64,000 nucleotides of DNA from contig CANOEC010000017.1 in NCBI GenBank assembly GCA_947564735.1, forward strand, positions 1 through 64,000, read 5' to 3'. Made by a program: the position numbers and the translations under genes. This DNA comes from an uncultured Lachnospiraceae bacterium. Lineage in GTDB: Bacteria > Bacillota > Clostridia > Lachnospirales > Lachnospiraceae. Positions 17,429 to 25,864 of the stretch are shown piece by piece (position 1 is the stretch's first letter; every line of letters starts with the position of its first letter). The notes under the pieces were generated by a model. That model made no database searches. It was not told where the DNA came from and saw nothing but the letters and a program-made list of their open reading frames with translations.

Positions 17429-19180
17429 TTACTGCCGAATCTTAATATGCACTTCCCGAAGCTGCTGCTCTGTCACATCGTTTGGCGCACCGCACATCAA
17501 ATCCTGTGCCGAACCGCTCATCGGGAAAGCAATCACTTCTCTGATATTCTCCTCGTTCCTAAGAAGCATAATCATTCTATCCACTCCCGGCGCCATGCCT
17601 GCATGTGGCGGCGCGCCGAACTGAAATGCACTGTAGAGCGCACCGAATTTATTTTTCAAAGTCTCCTCATCATATCCCGCAATTTCAAACGCCCTGACCA
17701 TGATATCCATGTCATGATTGCGGACTGCTCCGGAAGACAATTCCACGCCGTTACATACGATATCATACTGATAAGCCAGAATCTCCAGCGGATCCATCGT
17801 GTTGAGCGCTTCCAATCCGCCCTGCGGCATGGAAAAAGGATTATGCGTAAACCCAATCTGTTTCGTGTCCGGATCCAGCTCAAACATCGGGAAATCATTG
17901 ACATAGCAGAAGCGGTATGCATTCTTTTCCAGCAAATCCAGTTTCTGTCCAAGTTCCGTGCGGATCTGTCCGGCATAGTACGCCGCCCGTTCCTCCTTAT
18001 CTGCAATAAAGAAAATCGTATCTCCCGCAACCAGTTGTGCAAGAGCCGCCAGCTCACTCTTTTTTTCCTCCGGAATAAACTTGTCGATTGGTCCCTTATA
18101 ACTCAAATCGTCCGCCACTTCCAGATAGCCGAGTCCGCCCATTCCCATATCGGTGGCAAACTTAAGCAGCTTTTCATGGAACCCTTTGGACATCTCTGCA
18201 TGTACTTTTATGGCACGAACTGTCCTGTTGTGGAAGGGTTTAAACATGCATTCTTGGAAAAAATCTGTCAAGTCAATAATCCGAAGCGGATTGCGTAAAT
18301 CCGGTTTGTCCGTACCAAACTCTAGCATCGCCTGTTTGTAGCTGATGACCGGATATGGCGCTTTGGTAACCTTATACCCTTCCGGCGCAAATTTCTCAAA
18401 GGCTGCTGAAAGCACTTCTTCTCCTACACGGAATACATCTTCCTGTGTTGCGAAGCTCATCTCAAAATCCAACTGATAAAACTCTCCCGGTGAACGGTCT
18501 GCTCTGGCATCCTCATCCCTGAAGCATGGTGCAATCTGAAAATATTTATCAAATCCTGACACCATCAAAAGCTGTTTATACTGCTGCGGCGCCTGAGGCA
18601 GCGCATAAAATTTACCTTTGTATTTTCTGGACGGGACAATATAATCCCTTGCGCCTTCCGGGGAAGAAGCACACAGAATCGGCGTCTGTATCTCCAAAAA
18701 TCCCAGTTCTGTCATTTTCTCCCGCAGATAAGCAATCACTTTAGACCGAAAGATAATGTTATCTTTCACTTTCTGGTTGCGCAGGTCAAGATAACGGTAT
18801 TTCAAACGTACCTCTTCTCTCGTTTCCTTGGATGTCATAATCTCAAAGGGAAGCTGTTTATAGACTCTTCCGAGCACATCAACCTTGTGTGCCTCCAATT
18901 CGATTGTCCCGGTAGGGATTCTCGGATTATAGGTTTCCTCATCCCGATGCTCAATCAACCCCTCGATAGATACGCTCATCTCTCTGGACAAGCCGTCAAG
19001 CAGCGATGTGTCGCGCATCACCACCTGTAATACGCCGTACATATCGCGAAGATCCACAAAAGATACACCTCCGTGATCCCTGATATTCTCAATCCAACCC
19101 GCCACGCGGATTTCCCTGCCGATATCTTCCTCGCTAATCTGTTGCATTGTTACGTCTCTGTAAATGTTTGCAATTGTCAT
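17429..19180 (-). CDS. aspS: Aspartyl-tRNA synthetase
   Basis: A class II synthetase of 583 residues from the ATG at 19180, which follows AGGGAGA; an upstream start at 19201 has no such site. It has an N-terminal OB anticodon-binding domain (GREIRVAGWIENIRDHGGVSFVDLRD), class II motif 2 (FRDEDARADR), a bacterial-type GAD insertion, and motif 3 near PGVDRMIML. It charges tRNA(Asp). With gatCAB directly downstream, a non-discriminating enzyme supplying Asp-tRNA(Asn) for amidation would fit, but this cannot be settled from motifs. It lies under a T-box leader. Confidence 0.96.
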   Translation of the reverse strand: MTIANIYRDVTMQQISEEDIGREIRVAGWIENIRDHGGVSFVDLRDMYGVLQVVMRDTSLLDGLSREMSVSIEGLIEHRDEETYNPRIPTGTIELEAHKVDVLGRVYKQLPFEIMTSKETREEVRLKYRYLDLRNQKVKDNIIFRSKVIAYLREKMTELGFLEIQTPILCASSPEGARDYIVPSRKYKGKFYALPQAPQQYKQLLMVSGFDKYFQIAPCFRDEDARADRSPGEFYQLDFEMSFATQEDVFRVGEEVLSAAFEKFAPEGYKVTKAPYPVISYKQAMLEFGTDKPDLRNPLRIIDLTDFFQECMFKPFHNRTVRAIKVHAEMSKGFHEKLLKFATDMGMGGLGYLEVADDLSYKGPIDKFIPEEKKSELAALAQLVAGDTIFFIADKEERAAYYAGQIRTELGQKLDLLEKNAYRFCYVNDFPMFELDPDTKQIGFTHNPFSMPQGGLEALNTMDPLEILAYQYDIVCNGVELSSGAVRNHDMDIMVRAFEIAGYDEETLKNKFGALYSAFQFGAPPHAGMAPGVDRMIMLLRNEENIREVIAFPMSGSAQDLMCGAPNDVTEQQLREVHIKIRQ

Positions 19181-19257
19181 GTTTTGGTTCTCCCTTCGCA
19201 TATTGGTTGTGCTTGTGCTGCCGGAACTCTATATTGTGATGCACCAGACGATACAAG

Positions 19258-19306
19258 AACAAAATGCCTTTGGCATTTTGTTCGGAAGAATGCTTCGCAT
19301 TCTTCC
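19258..19306. repeat. Two adjacent triloop palindromes in the aspS leader
   Basis: AACAAAATGCC-TTT-GGCATTTTGTT (19258-19282) and GGAAGAATGC-TTC-GCATTCTTCC (19284-19306) are two perfect hairpins separated by one base. They lie between the T-box terminator and the aspS start, inside the transcribed leader. The second has the GCTTCGC core seen in other intergenic palindromes of this window. Confidence 0.75.
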
Positions 19307-19331
19307 ACGCTTTAGCAAAATTTCCTATACA

Positions 19332-19600
19332 ACAAAAAATCCCGGAACACATTTCTGCATTCCGGGACGGATAGTTATGATTATCCGCGGTACCACCCGC
19401 ATTGATAAGCCGCCACCTCTGACAAGGTGTTTTCTCGCCTTACCCACTCTTGACACTTAACGCGTGCAACGTATTGCCCTAGCCCAGCGGTTCAGACAAT
19501 CTGCTCCGGAGTGTTCCCAATCCCTGCCTTTCACAAACAGCGCTCTCAGTCGGTGACGCCGTATTCCTGTCGCTTCCCGCAAGGTGAGTCTCCTTCATCG
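19332..19600 (-). promoter_or_regulatory. T-box riboswitch upstream of aspS
   Basis: On the minus strand the T-box core GGGTGGTACCGCG (19386-19398) is followed by the terminator hairpin CCCGGAA/TTCCGGG (19341-19366) and a T-run. Upstream are stem I features: GATGAAGGAG near 19590, GAGAGC and GTGAAAGGC. Uncharged tRNA binding should favour the antiterminator and allow transcription of aspS and probably gatCAB. A GAT triplet at 19501-19499, shortly before TGAAC, could be the aspartate specifier, but this assignment is tentative. Confidence 0.92.
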
Positions 19601-19685
19601 CATTTCAAAGATATGTTTTGTATATATCACAAAAATAATCAGAGTGCAAGCTTTGTACGAAAAAAAATACAATTAATGTTATACT

Positions 19686-20600
19686 TCAGCCTTCCATGTC
19701 AGGCGCTGAAGCCTCCATACACCGCCGCTTCGCCGCTTCGTACTCTGCCACAGACACTCCGAGGCCCTCGCAGGCTTTCTGCAAGTCAACACCAAAATTC
19801 TTCATTGCCGACTCTATATTTCTGACAAGCATTTTCCTGCTTCCTTGTTCCGCTCCTTCTCTTATTCCTTCTTCTCTTCCTTCTTTCATTCCGAACTCTT
19901 TGCCCTGCTCATATCCAATCTCAAGAATACCCATCTTCACAACCTCCCATTCCTCGGTTTGTTTGACTTCTTCCACAATCCGGTCCAGATCTACAATTCT
20001 TTTATCTTTCACCGTGATATTCTCATTGTTTAGCGTTGTGTATTTCATATACTGTAACAGACTGACCAGTTCCGGGCGTCCGTTCAAGCTCGTCATATTC
20101 AGAAAAATTTTACTTGTTCCGTCATCCAAGGGCAAATCCGGTGCTTCTTCACACCATTCGCGGAATGTATACATAGCTAAATCCCTTCCAAAAATATCTT
20201 CCTGTGTTATGAAAATAATCGTTGTGGATGGCAGATACTTGTATCTGGTTTCCTTCCCGGATTTTAAAATCGGCGTATCCAGCATTCCCTGATAAAATCT
20301 GGAACGCTTACGGACATCATCGCCTTTCGCATCGTTCTGCATCTCCATATCAAACTGCCGCTCCTGCATATCTGATGCCCAAGCATCCAGACGTATGGCG
20401 CGTTTACCCGATTTGTTTAAGATAACCTGTTCTGCTTTGACTTCCTTAAGCTGCAATTCCGGTTCATCCAGTATGATGCCAAGCACATCCTCGTAGGCTT
20501 CTTTCACTTTGATGACCGACAAAAACAATGCAAAATCACTTAAATTAATCCGACAGTTATCAACCGTCTCTTGTACCCATCCCTTCGTTGTCTTGTCCAT
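19686..20600 (-). CDS. Rpn-family PD-(D/E)XK nuclease (putative transposase family)
   Basis: A 304-residue protein of the Rpn/PDDEXK_2 group, which occurs in many copies in Lachnospiraceae and promotes recA-independent recombination in the characterised E. coli members. The nuclease core is visible as RLDAWASDMQERQFDMEMQ (D followed by the E-x-Q motif), with FYQGMLDTPILKSG downstream. The C-terminal third is a charged helical region with EGREEGIREGAEQGSRK repeats typical of the family. No inverted repeats or partner gene were seen, so it is not evidently part of an insertion sequence. It follows the aspS T-box in the same orientation but is probably transcribed on its own. Confidence 0.85.
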   Translation of the reverse strand: MDKTTKGWVQETVDNCRINLSDFALFLSVIKVKEAYEDVLGIILDEPELQLKEVKAEQVILNKSGKRAIRLDAWASDMQERQFDMEMQNDAKGDDVRKRSRFYQGMLDTPILKSGKETRYKYLPSTTIIFITQEDIFGRDLAMYTFREWCEEAPDLPLDDGTSKIFLNMTSLNGRPELVSLLQYMKYTTLNNENITVKDKRIVDLDRIVEEVKQTEEWEVVKMGILEIGYEQGKEFGMKEGREEGIREGAEQGSRKMLVRNIESAMKNFGVDLQKACEGLGVSVAEYEAAKRRCMEASAPDMEG

Positions 20601-20857
20601 AGCATATCCTCTCTTTCTTTGTGCACAGGGAGAATATTACCGCTATGACCGTACTCATTTCTCCCTGCGATTATGAAGTTGTAAGCAAGGAGTTCCCGCA
20701 GAGAGCACTCTGCACAGATACGGATTCTAAACTAAATCCATTAAGATATCATAAGAATCTTAGACTATTTCTTTGCTTGGAAAGATTATAGCACATTCTG
20801 TTTTTTATTACAAGCATAAACTAAATATTAATCATCCCCGACTTTTAACAAAACTCT

Positions 20858-21643
20858 TCAAAACAACTCATCCAGCAAAATATAGTATCGGATTTTGTCC
20901 CATTCAGGCGCTATCCCCAATTCGCGAAACAAGCGTAAATCGTCAAAATCAGAGCAGGCACGCCCATGATATCTGCCGCTGTAATTTTGTGACAGACTCC
21001 GATAGCAAAGTGCAATGTCACACCACTTATCGGCTATTCCTGTTTTGCCCAAATCAATATATCCTGTCGTCTGGTCGTGAATGCCAAATATGTTTGGCAG
21101 GCAAAAATCCCCATGGGATAACACCGGTTCCTCCTCCGGCATATTTTGATACAGCCAGCGCAGTAAGTCTGCCGGATCCTTAAAGCCGTCCTCCCCGAAC
21201 GTTTCCGGCTCCACGTTGTCCAAATCAACCAGCCCGTTTACAACATTGTATTCCGCAAGCTTCAATTTTTTTGCAAGGCGCATATCCGAGGGACAATCCG
21301 AAACATCAACGCTCCATAGTTTCTTAAGACCGTCCGCCAGCATCTTACACTGCATTGCCGGGCAGCTCATGTACCCATCGTCACAAGCCATCCGCCCGGC
21401 GCATTTACTCATGAGCAGATACGATTTTTCGTCTGCTGTCTCATAGGCATACACGGCGGGAACCGGAATCTTTCCGCACAAATATTGCATCATATGACAT
21501 TCATTATCCGCTTCCTCGTTATGTCTTCCAATCTTTAACACCTTATCTTCAAAAATAAGAATTGACGATTCGGACATTCCGATTTCATCCTTCCGATAAG
21601 TTTCATCTGCAATCAGACTGCTAATTTTTTCAGGTAAGATCAT
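20858..21643 (-). CDS. APH(3')-like aminoglycoside phosphotransferase
   Basis: A 261-residue small-molecule kinase of the APH(3') type. It has the catalytic loop LSHGDFCLPNIF (HGD base, Asn for Mg), the DxG-like IDLGKTGIADKWCDIALCYRS, and the conserved end KIRYYILLDELF, which matches APH(3')-III-like enzymes. These phosphorylate kanamycin-type antibiotics with ATP, but resistance cannot be inferred from sequence alone. Its ATG overlaps the stop of the upstream acetyltransferase pseudogene (ATGA), so translation is coupled and both probably come from one unit. Confidence 0.85.
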   Translation of the reverse strand: MILPEKISSLIADETYRKDEIGMSESSILIFEDKVLKIGRHNEEADNECHMMQYLCGKIPVPAVYAYETADEKSYLLMSKCAGRMACDDGYMSCPAMQCKMLADGLKKLWSVDVSDCPSDMRLAKKLKLAEYNVVNGLVDLDNVEPETFGEDGFKDPADLLRWLYQNMPEEEPVLSHGDFCLPNIFGIHDQTTGYIDLGKTGIADKWCDIALCYRSLSQNYSGRYHGRACSDFDDLRLFRELGIAPEWDKIRYYILLDELF

Positions 21644-22007
21644 GTCGGACTCCTTCCGCTTTCCTTTTTCTCATAAAAGACCAATGTCAGTTTATCATTA
21701 ATGACCGTTTGTTTTTCAATTTTTTGATACCCCATCTTTTCATACAAATAACAGTTCTTCTCCTCCTGCAAAATCGTGTCTAACTCCCATCCTGCCGCAA
21801 ACGCGCTTCTACCTTTTCCACGGATTCCGCACCCGGATTTGTGTCAAAATCCTGATATTTGTCGAGTAATTTCTGAAACGCCTTAACCTGCATCGCATGT
21901 AGTTCCGCGGCGTCTTCGACTCCCGCCCGTACTAATCTGAGGTTACATTTTTCTAATCTGCAGTTCTTTTCTTCGTCCAGTTCCTCTCGCTCATTCTTAC
22001 TCTTCAT
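21640..22007 (-). pseudogene. GNAT acetyltransferase with internal deletion
   Basis: The N-terminal part reads LRLVRAGVEDAAELHAMQVK and continues to RLRQDGS, then stops at a TAG. In a shifted frame just after it comes ELDTILQEEKNCYLYEKMGY, the typical end of a GNAT N-acetyltransferase, which runs to a TGA overlapping the APH start. The central acetyl-CoA-binding segment of about 60 residues (R/Q-x-x-G-x-G/A) is missing. The deletion joins GATGG to GGAGTTAGAC. AAGGAGACAAT precedes the ATG, so the stub is still translated and may serve only to feed ribosomes to the kinase gene. Confidence 0.8.
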
Positions 22008-22060
22008 ATTGTCTCCTTACCGCATGTAAGCTCTGCATAGGTAAACTCCGTCCTCCTGCA

Positions 22061-22387
22061 TCAAAACACCAGTTGTACGAGCAACATATAACAAATCGTG
22101 CCACCCGCAATGGAAAGAAGCATCTGTCTCTTCCACAGATGCAGCCCAACCACCACCACAATACTGAGCATCTCCGGGATACCGCGACTTCCGGCAAAGA
22201 GACTGACATTTTTCAGACAGTAAACCACCAGCAAGCCGAACACTGCCGCCGGAAGAACCTTGCCAAGATACCGGATATACTCCGGTGTCGGCTTTCCTGC
22301 CGGAAAAACGAGAAAAGGGATAAAGCGGGTCAGCATCGTCCCCAGAATCACCATTCCTATCGTTATGATCTGCTGTGTAACCGTCAT
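22061..22387 (-). CDS. azlD: AzlD-family branched-chain amino acid export subunit
   Basis: A 108-residue very hydrophobic protein with about four membrane segments, beginning [20 protein letters not shown] and containing [15 protein letters not shown]. It is the small partner of AzlC; the pair exports branched-chain amino acids or analogues such as azaleucine in characterised cases. Its start overlaps the azlC stop by four bases (ATGA), the classical arrangement. Confidence 0.9.
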   Translation of the reverse strand: MTVTQQIITIGMVILGTMLTRFIPFLVFPAGKPTPEYIRYLGKVLPAAVFGLLVVYCLKNVSLFAGSRGIPEMLSIVVVVGLHLWKRQMLLSIAGGTICYMLLVQLVF

Positions 22388-23103
22388 CTTTCACCCACCC
22401 TTCCAATCTCCGCCTGCAACGGATTCTTCACAAGCGTCAGCACGCCCAGAATCCCTACCATCGCCGGAATGATAAAATTCTCCGCGCCAAAAGCAATCAG
22501 ACATAAGAGTGAAACCCCAATTCCCACAAACGCGCTCACATGATTCTTTTCCTTCATCCACTGCTCCATGAAAATCACGACAAACATCGCCGTCATGACA
22601 AAATCAAGCCCTTCCGTATTAAAATGAATCAAGGAACCGAAAATCCCGCCCAGCGTCGCCCCAAAAAACCAATAAAAATGATTGAACAGCGTGACAAAAA
22701 ACATAAACCAGCCCTTATCGATTCCTTCCGGTATATCCGCCGTATAATTGATTGAAAAACTCTCGTCACACATACCGAAAATCAGATAAATGTCCTTTAA
22801 CCCGTTTCCACGGTACTTATCCAGCATGGAAATCCCGTAAAACAAATGCCTTGCATTAATCATCAACGTCATGGCAAACGCCTGTAACGGATTAAAAGCG
22901 CCCAAAAGCAGATTCACCGCCACAAATTCCATGGAACCTGCAAAAATCGTCAGGCTCATCAGCATCGGATACCAGAAACTGAATCCGGAAACATTCATAT
23001 AAATCCCATACGTCATTCCCAAAAACCAGAACCCCGCAAAAATCGGAATCGTATGCGGAAACGCCGCTTTCATAGCGCTTAGTAACTTCATCTTACGTGA
23101 CAT
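22384..23103 (-). CDS. azlC: AzlC-family branched-chain amino acid exporter
   Basis: A 239-residue membrane protein with the AzlC hallmarks [34 protein letters not shown], and [17 protein letters not shown]. It has about six to seven membrane segments and acts with the following azlD. No lrp-type regulator lies beside it; upstream is a gene-free stretch of 134 bases in which nothing distinctive was seen. Confidence 0.92.
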   Translation of the reverse strand: MSRKMKLLSAMKAAFPHTIPIFAGFWFLGMTYGIYMNVSGFSFWYPMLMSLTIFAGSMEFVAVNLLLGAFNPLQAFAMTLMINARHLFYGISMLDKYRGNGLKDIYLIFGMCDESFSINYTADIPEGIDKGWFMFFVTLFNHFYWFFGATLGGIFGSLIHFNTEGLDFVMTAMFVVIFMEQWMKEKNHVSAFVGIGVSLLCLIAFGAENFIIPAMVGILGVLTLVKNPLQAEIGRVGER

Positions 23104-23237
23104 GACTCTTTCTCCTGCAATAAACCGTCTTTCCGTGATACCGTCTTTTGCCTTCCACGGTCTGCGGCTGATATCGCCTTATCATACCACTTTGCACGCG
23201 CAGATTCAAATACTATCTGCCTTTTTACCTCCCAATT

Positions 23238-24374
23238 TTAATCCAGCATAATCTCCTTCACGGAAAACCGCTCCATCTTTTTCCCGTAGAACCGCATAAT
23301 TCCCTCGTAGAGCAGAACAAATACCACCAGCGTGCAAAAAAACGCCGGAACATCGAACCCGTATTCCGGAATGCCTTCCATACCGGCAAATACGACCTCC
23401 ACAGCTATTTTTAATAGTCCGAACTGATAAACCGTCCCTACCGCAAATCCTACATATGCCCACGGTCTGTAGCCGCCCAGAACCGCTTTCGCGCATTCCC
23501 TCGCCTCATAGCCGAACACTTTCAGCATCGTAATCGTCTTGGCGTTAGCCTTCATCACAGAAGTTGTGGCAATCAATAGTGTAACGCACGCCAGCACAAT
23601 ACCGATAGACATGATCATAACCGCCATCATAACGCTTGCAAGCTCGTCCATGGAAAAGGACATCTGCATCATGGAAGAGAAGCAGAATACGGCAAACGTG
23701 ATAAAAAACACAAGGGACTTTCTCTGTCTGACACTACTCTTCCTAAGTTCCGTCAAAAAAGGCATATTTGTCTCTTTCTTTGCCTTAACCACTTTCACCG
23801 CTGCCGCCTCCCGCATAAGCGTCAGTGCACTGACACGCAGCCTGTAATAGCTGTAGAAAATGGAAAGCATCGCAAAAAAGACCGCAGGAAGCACTGCCAG
23901 CGCGATAAAAAGCGACGGATGAAACGTAGCATCAAAGGGCGGAAAATATCCTTCCGCATTCTGCGTCTCATAAAACCCCGGCATCAGCAGGTGCGCGCCC
24001 AAATACCCCGCCGCCGCACCTGCAAACACGCACAGCCCAAACACTGCAAACCCTTTTGCAATGGCGAACCTTGAATATCCCAATGCCTTCAGGATACCCA
24101 GCTGCTTCTTGTGCGTATCCACATAATGTCCGATATAAAAGCACAACAGTACCACGCTGGTCAGAAGCAGACAGCCGCCCGAAAGCGCACTGACCATCTT
24201 TGCTGTGTTACGCATCGCTTCATACATTATCCTTGCCATCTGCCCTGTAATCGCCGCCTCGACTGACGTGATATCTATATAATAATTTAGAAAAAGCGTG
24301 CACACAAATACGGCACAAAAGCTCACGATTAAAATCCCAATCATTTTAAATACGTCCTTGAAACTGATTATCAT
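23238..24374 (-). CDS. FtsX-domain ABC transporter permease
   Basis: A 378-residue permease with an N-terminal membrane segment and two FtsX-like units (LGILKALGYSRFAIAKGF and ITMLKVFGYEARECAKAVLG each precede a membrane bundle), but without a long extracellular domain. The start at 24374 is set by GAGAGG eight bases upstream. With the ATPase immediately upstream it should form a MacB/LolCDE-like exporter or mechanotransmission complex. Its role is unknown; placement after a TetR gene suggests a drug or lipid-related substrate. Confidence 0.85.
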   Translation of the reverse strand: MIISFKDVFKMIGILIVSFCAVFVCTLFLNYYIDITSVEAAITGQMARIMYEAMRNTAKMVSALSGGCLLLTSVVLLCFYIGHYVDTHKKQLGILKALGYSRFAIAKGFAVFGLCVFAGAAAGYLGAHLLMPGFYETQNAEGYFPPFDATFHPSLFIALAVLPAVFFAMLSIFYSYYRLRVSALTLMREAAAVKVVKAKKETNMPFLTELRKSSVRQRKSLVFFITFAVFCFSSMMQMSFSMDELASVMMAVMIMSIGIVLACVTLLIATTSVMKANAKTITMLKVFGYEARECAKAVLGGYRPWAYVGFAVGTVYQFGLLKIAVEVVFAGMEGIPEYGFDVPAFFCTLVVFVLLYEGIMRFYGKKMERFSVKEIMLD

Positions 24375-24458
24375 CCCATATTCCTCTCTACATCTTACAT
24401 ACTCATACATCATTTTATATACAATCCGGTTCCATCTCTTTTTCTTGACACCCGAATC

Positions 24459-25151
24459 CTACCATGCAATCTCGTAAGCCGTCTTCTGCTTCGTATTGTG
24501 ATAAGTCTCCACAATCCTTCCACTGTTCATACGAATCACGGTATCCGCCATCTGGGCAATGTTTTGGTTGTGCGTTACCATGACCATCGTAAAGCCGAGT
24601 TCTCTTTTCAGTGTACAGATATAATCCAGAACCTGCCTGCCGGTCTGCTCATCGAGCGCCCCTGTCGGTTCATCCAGATACAGCACCTTCGGTTTCTTGG
24701 CGAGCGCCCTTGCCACAGAAACCCTCTGTTGCTCACCCCCGCTTAGTTCATGCGGATATTTCATGCGCTTTTCTTCCAGCCCCACAGCTTTAATCGTCTT
24801 CCGGTATTCTTTATTGCCTGCAAGGTCGGCACCCATTTTCACATTCTTGTCCACGTCCAGATTCGGAAGCAGGAAATATTGCTGGAAAATATAACCGATA
24901 TACTCTTTTCTGAATTTCGTCAGTTCCGTATCGTTCATGGATGACACTTTCCTGTCATCATAGCATATCGTTCCTTCATCCGCCGGCTCTAACCCCGAAA
25001 TAACATTCAACAGTGTGGATTTACCCGAACCGGATGCGCCGAGTATTACTACGAAATCACCATCCTTAACGGTAAGCGACACTCCTTTTAACACCTCGTT
25101 GCGGCTGTCGCCTGTTCCATACGACTTATGTACATTTTCAATCTTTATCAT
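24459..25151 (-). CDS. ABC transporter ATP-binding protein (MacB/LolD type)
   Basis: A 230-residue ATPase. Walker A is GASGSGKSTL, the Q-loop FQQYFLLPNL, the signature LSGGEQQRVSVARAL, Walker B VLYLDEPTGALD, and the switch His lies in MVTHNQ. The sequence belongs with ATPases that drive FtsX-type permeases. Its start overlaps the TetR stop by 14 bases, so regulator, ATPase and permease form one autoregulated operon. Confidence 0.93.
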   Translation of the reverse strand: MIKIENVHKSYGTGDSRNEVLKGVSLTVKDGDFVVILGASGSGKSTLLNVISGLEPADEGTICYDDRKVSSMNDTELTKFRKEYIGYIFQQYFLLPNLDVDKNVKMGADLAGNKEYRKTIKAVGLEEKRMKYPHELSGGEQQRVSVARALAKKPKVLYLDEPTGALDEQTGRQVLDYICTLKRELGFTMVMVTHNQNIAQMADTVIRMNSGRIVETYHNTKQKTAYEIAW

Positions 25152-25725
25152 GATTCCTGCCTTTCCCCTTCTCCATCATCATCAATGCCATAAAAATCTG
25201 CGTCAGTCTTTCTCCGATCTGCGCTGCCGTATAACTGCATAGTCCGGTGGCGCACATGGTTGCAATTCCGTGGGTATACGTCCACAAATGCTGGTAAATC
25301 ATATCCGCCGTTTCCCTGCTGTCCACATACTTTAGCACCGATTGCAGAATGTCCTCATAACTGGCGTCTATCTGCGGCAGAATGCCCTCCACTCCCGACT
25401 GTCCCGGCACAGCGCTCATAAAAAGAAGCCTAAACAGCATCGGCTCCTCCATGGCAAACTTAATATATGCCATTCCCACACCCTTGAACGCCAGCTCCTG
25501 CCTTAGCCCCTCTGCAATATAACCGCCGTAAACTTCCTTCGCGCGGGCAATCACCTCCATCCTGACCTCTTCCATATTTTCAAAGACCGTAAAAATGGGG
25601 CGGGCAGAGCTTTGCAGCTTCTTCCCCAATTCTCTCGCAGTAATCTTATCAATCCCCTCTGTCCTTGCCATCTGAAATGCGGCTTCTATTATCTCTTCTC
25701 TTGTAAATTTTGCTTTCGGCGGCAT
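25138..25725 (-). CDS. TetR/AcrR-family transcriptional regulator
   Basis: A 195-residue regulator. The N-terminal helix-turn-helix reads FTREEIIEAAFQMARTEG and ITARELGKKLQSSARPIFTVF; the C-terminal ligand domain contains YIKFAMEEPMLFRLLFMS and IYQHLWTYTHGIATM, the WHG-type pattern. It is the first gene of an operon with the FtsX-type exporter and presumably represses it until an effector binds. Confidence 0.9.
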   Translation of the reverse strand: MPPKAKFTREEIIEAAFQMARTEGIDKITARELGKKLQSSARPIFTVFENMEEVRMEVIARAKEVYGGYIAEGLRQELAFKGVGMAYIKFAMEEPMLFRLLFMSAVPGQSGVEGILPQIDASYEDILQSVLKYVDSRETADMIYQHLWTYTHGIATMCATGLCSYTAAQIGERLTQIFMALMMMEKGKGRNHDKD

Positions 25726-25740
25726 AAATATCCCCTTTCT

Positions 25741-25795
25741 AAAACATTTGTTTTAAATCGTATGTTTTACTATAACATCGTATGATTTGAATGTC
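25741..25795. promoter_or_regulatory. Possible TetR operator region
   Basis: AAAACAT (25741-25747) and ATGTTTT (25762-25768) are inverted repeats about 16 bases ahead of the TetR start, and ATCGTATG occurs twice in direct orientation within the same 50 bases. This fits autoregulation but no consensus is known for it. Confidence 0.3.
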
Positions 25796-25801
25796 AATAA
25801 G

Positions 25802-25834
25802 AAAAATCACCCTCTGCTGCCAGAAGGTGATTTC
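25802..25834 (-). terminator. Terminator after the NSS transporter
   Basis: On the minus strand AAATCACCTTCTG pairs with CAGAGGGTGATTT around GCAG and is followed by TTTTTC. It lies about 30 bases after the stop codon at 25865. Confidence 0.8.
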
Positions 25835-25864
25835 AATCAATACTGTCTATGCATTTATCATCCG

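Noticed and set aside
17276-18298. Plus-strand frame of 340 codons opposite aspS
   Set aside because: It is antisense to aspartyl-tRNA synthetase and has no recognisable domain.
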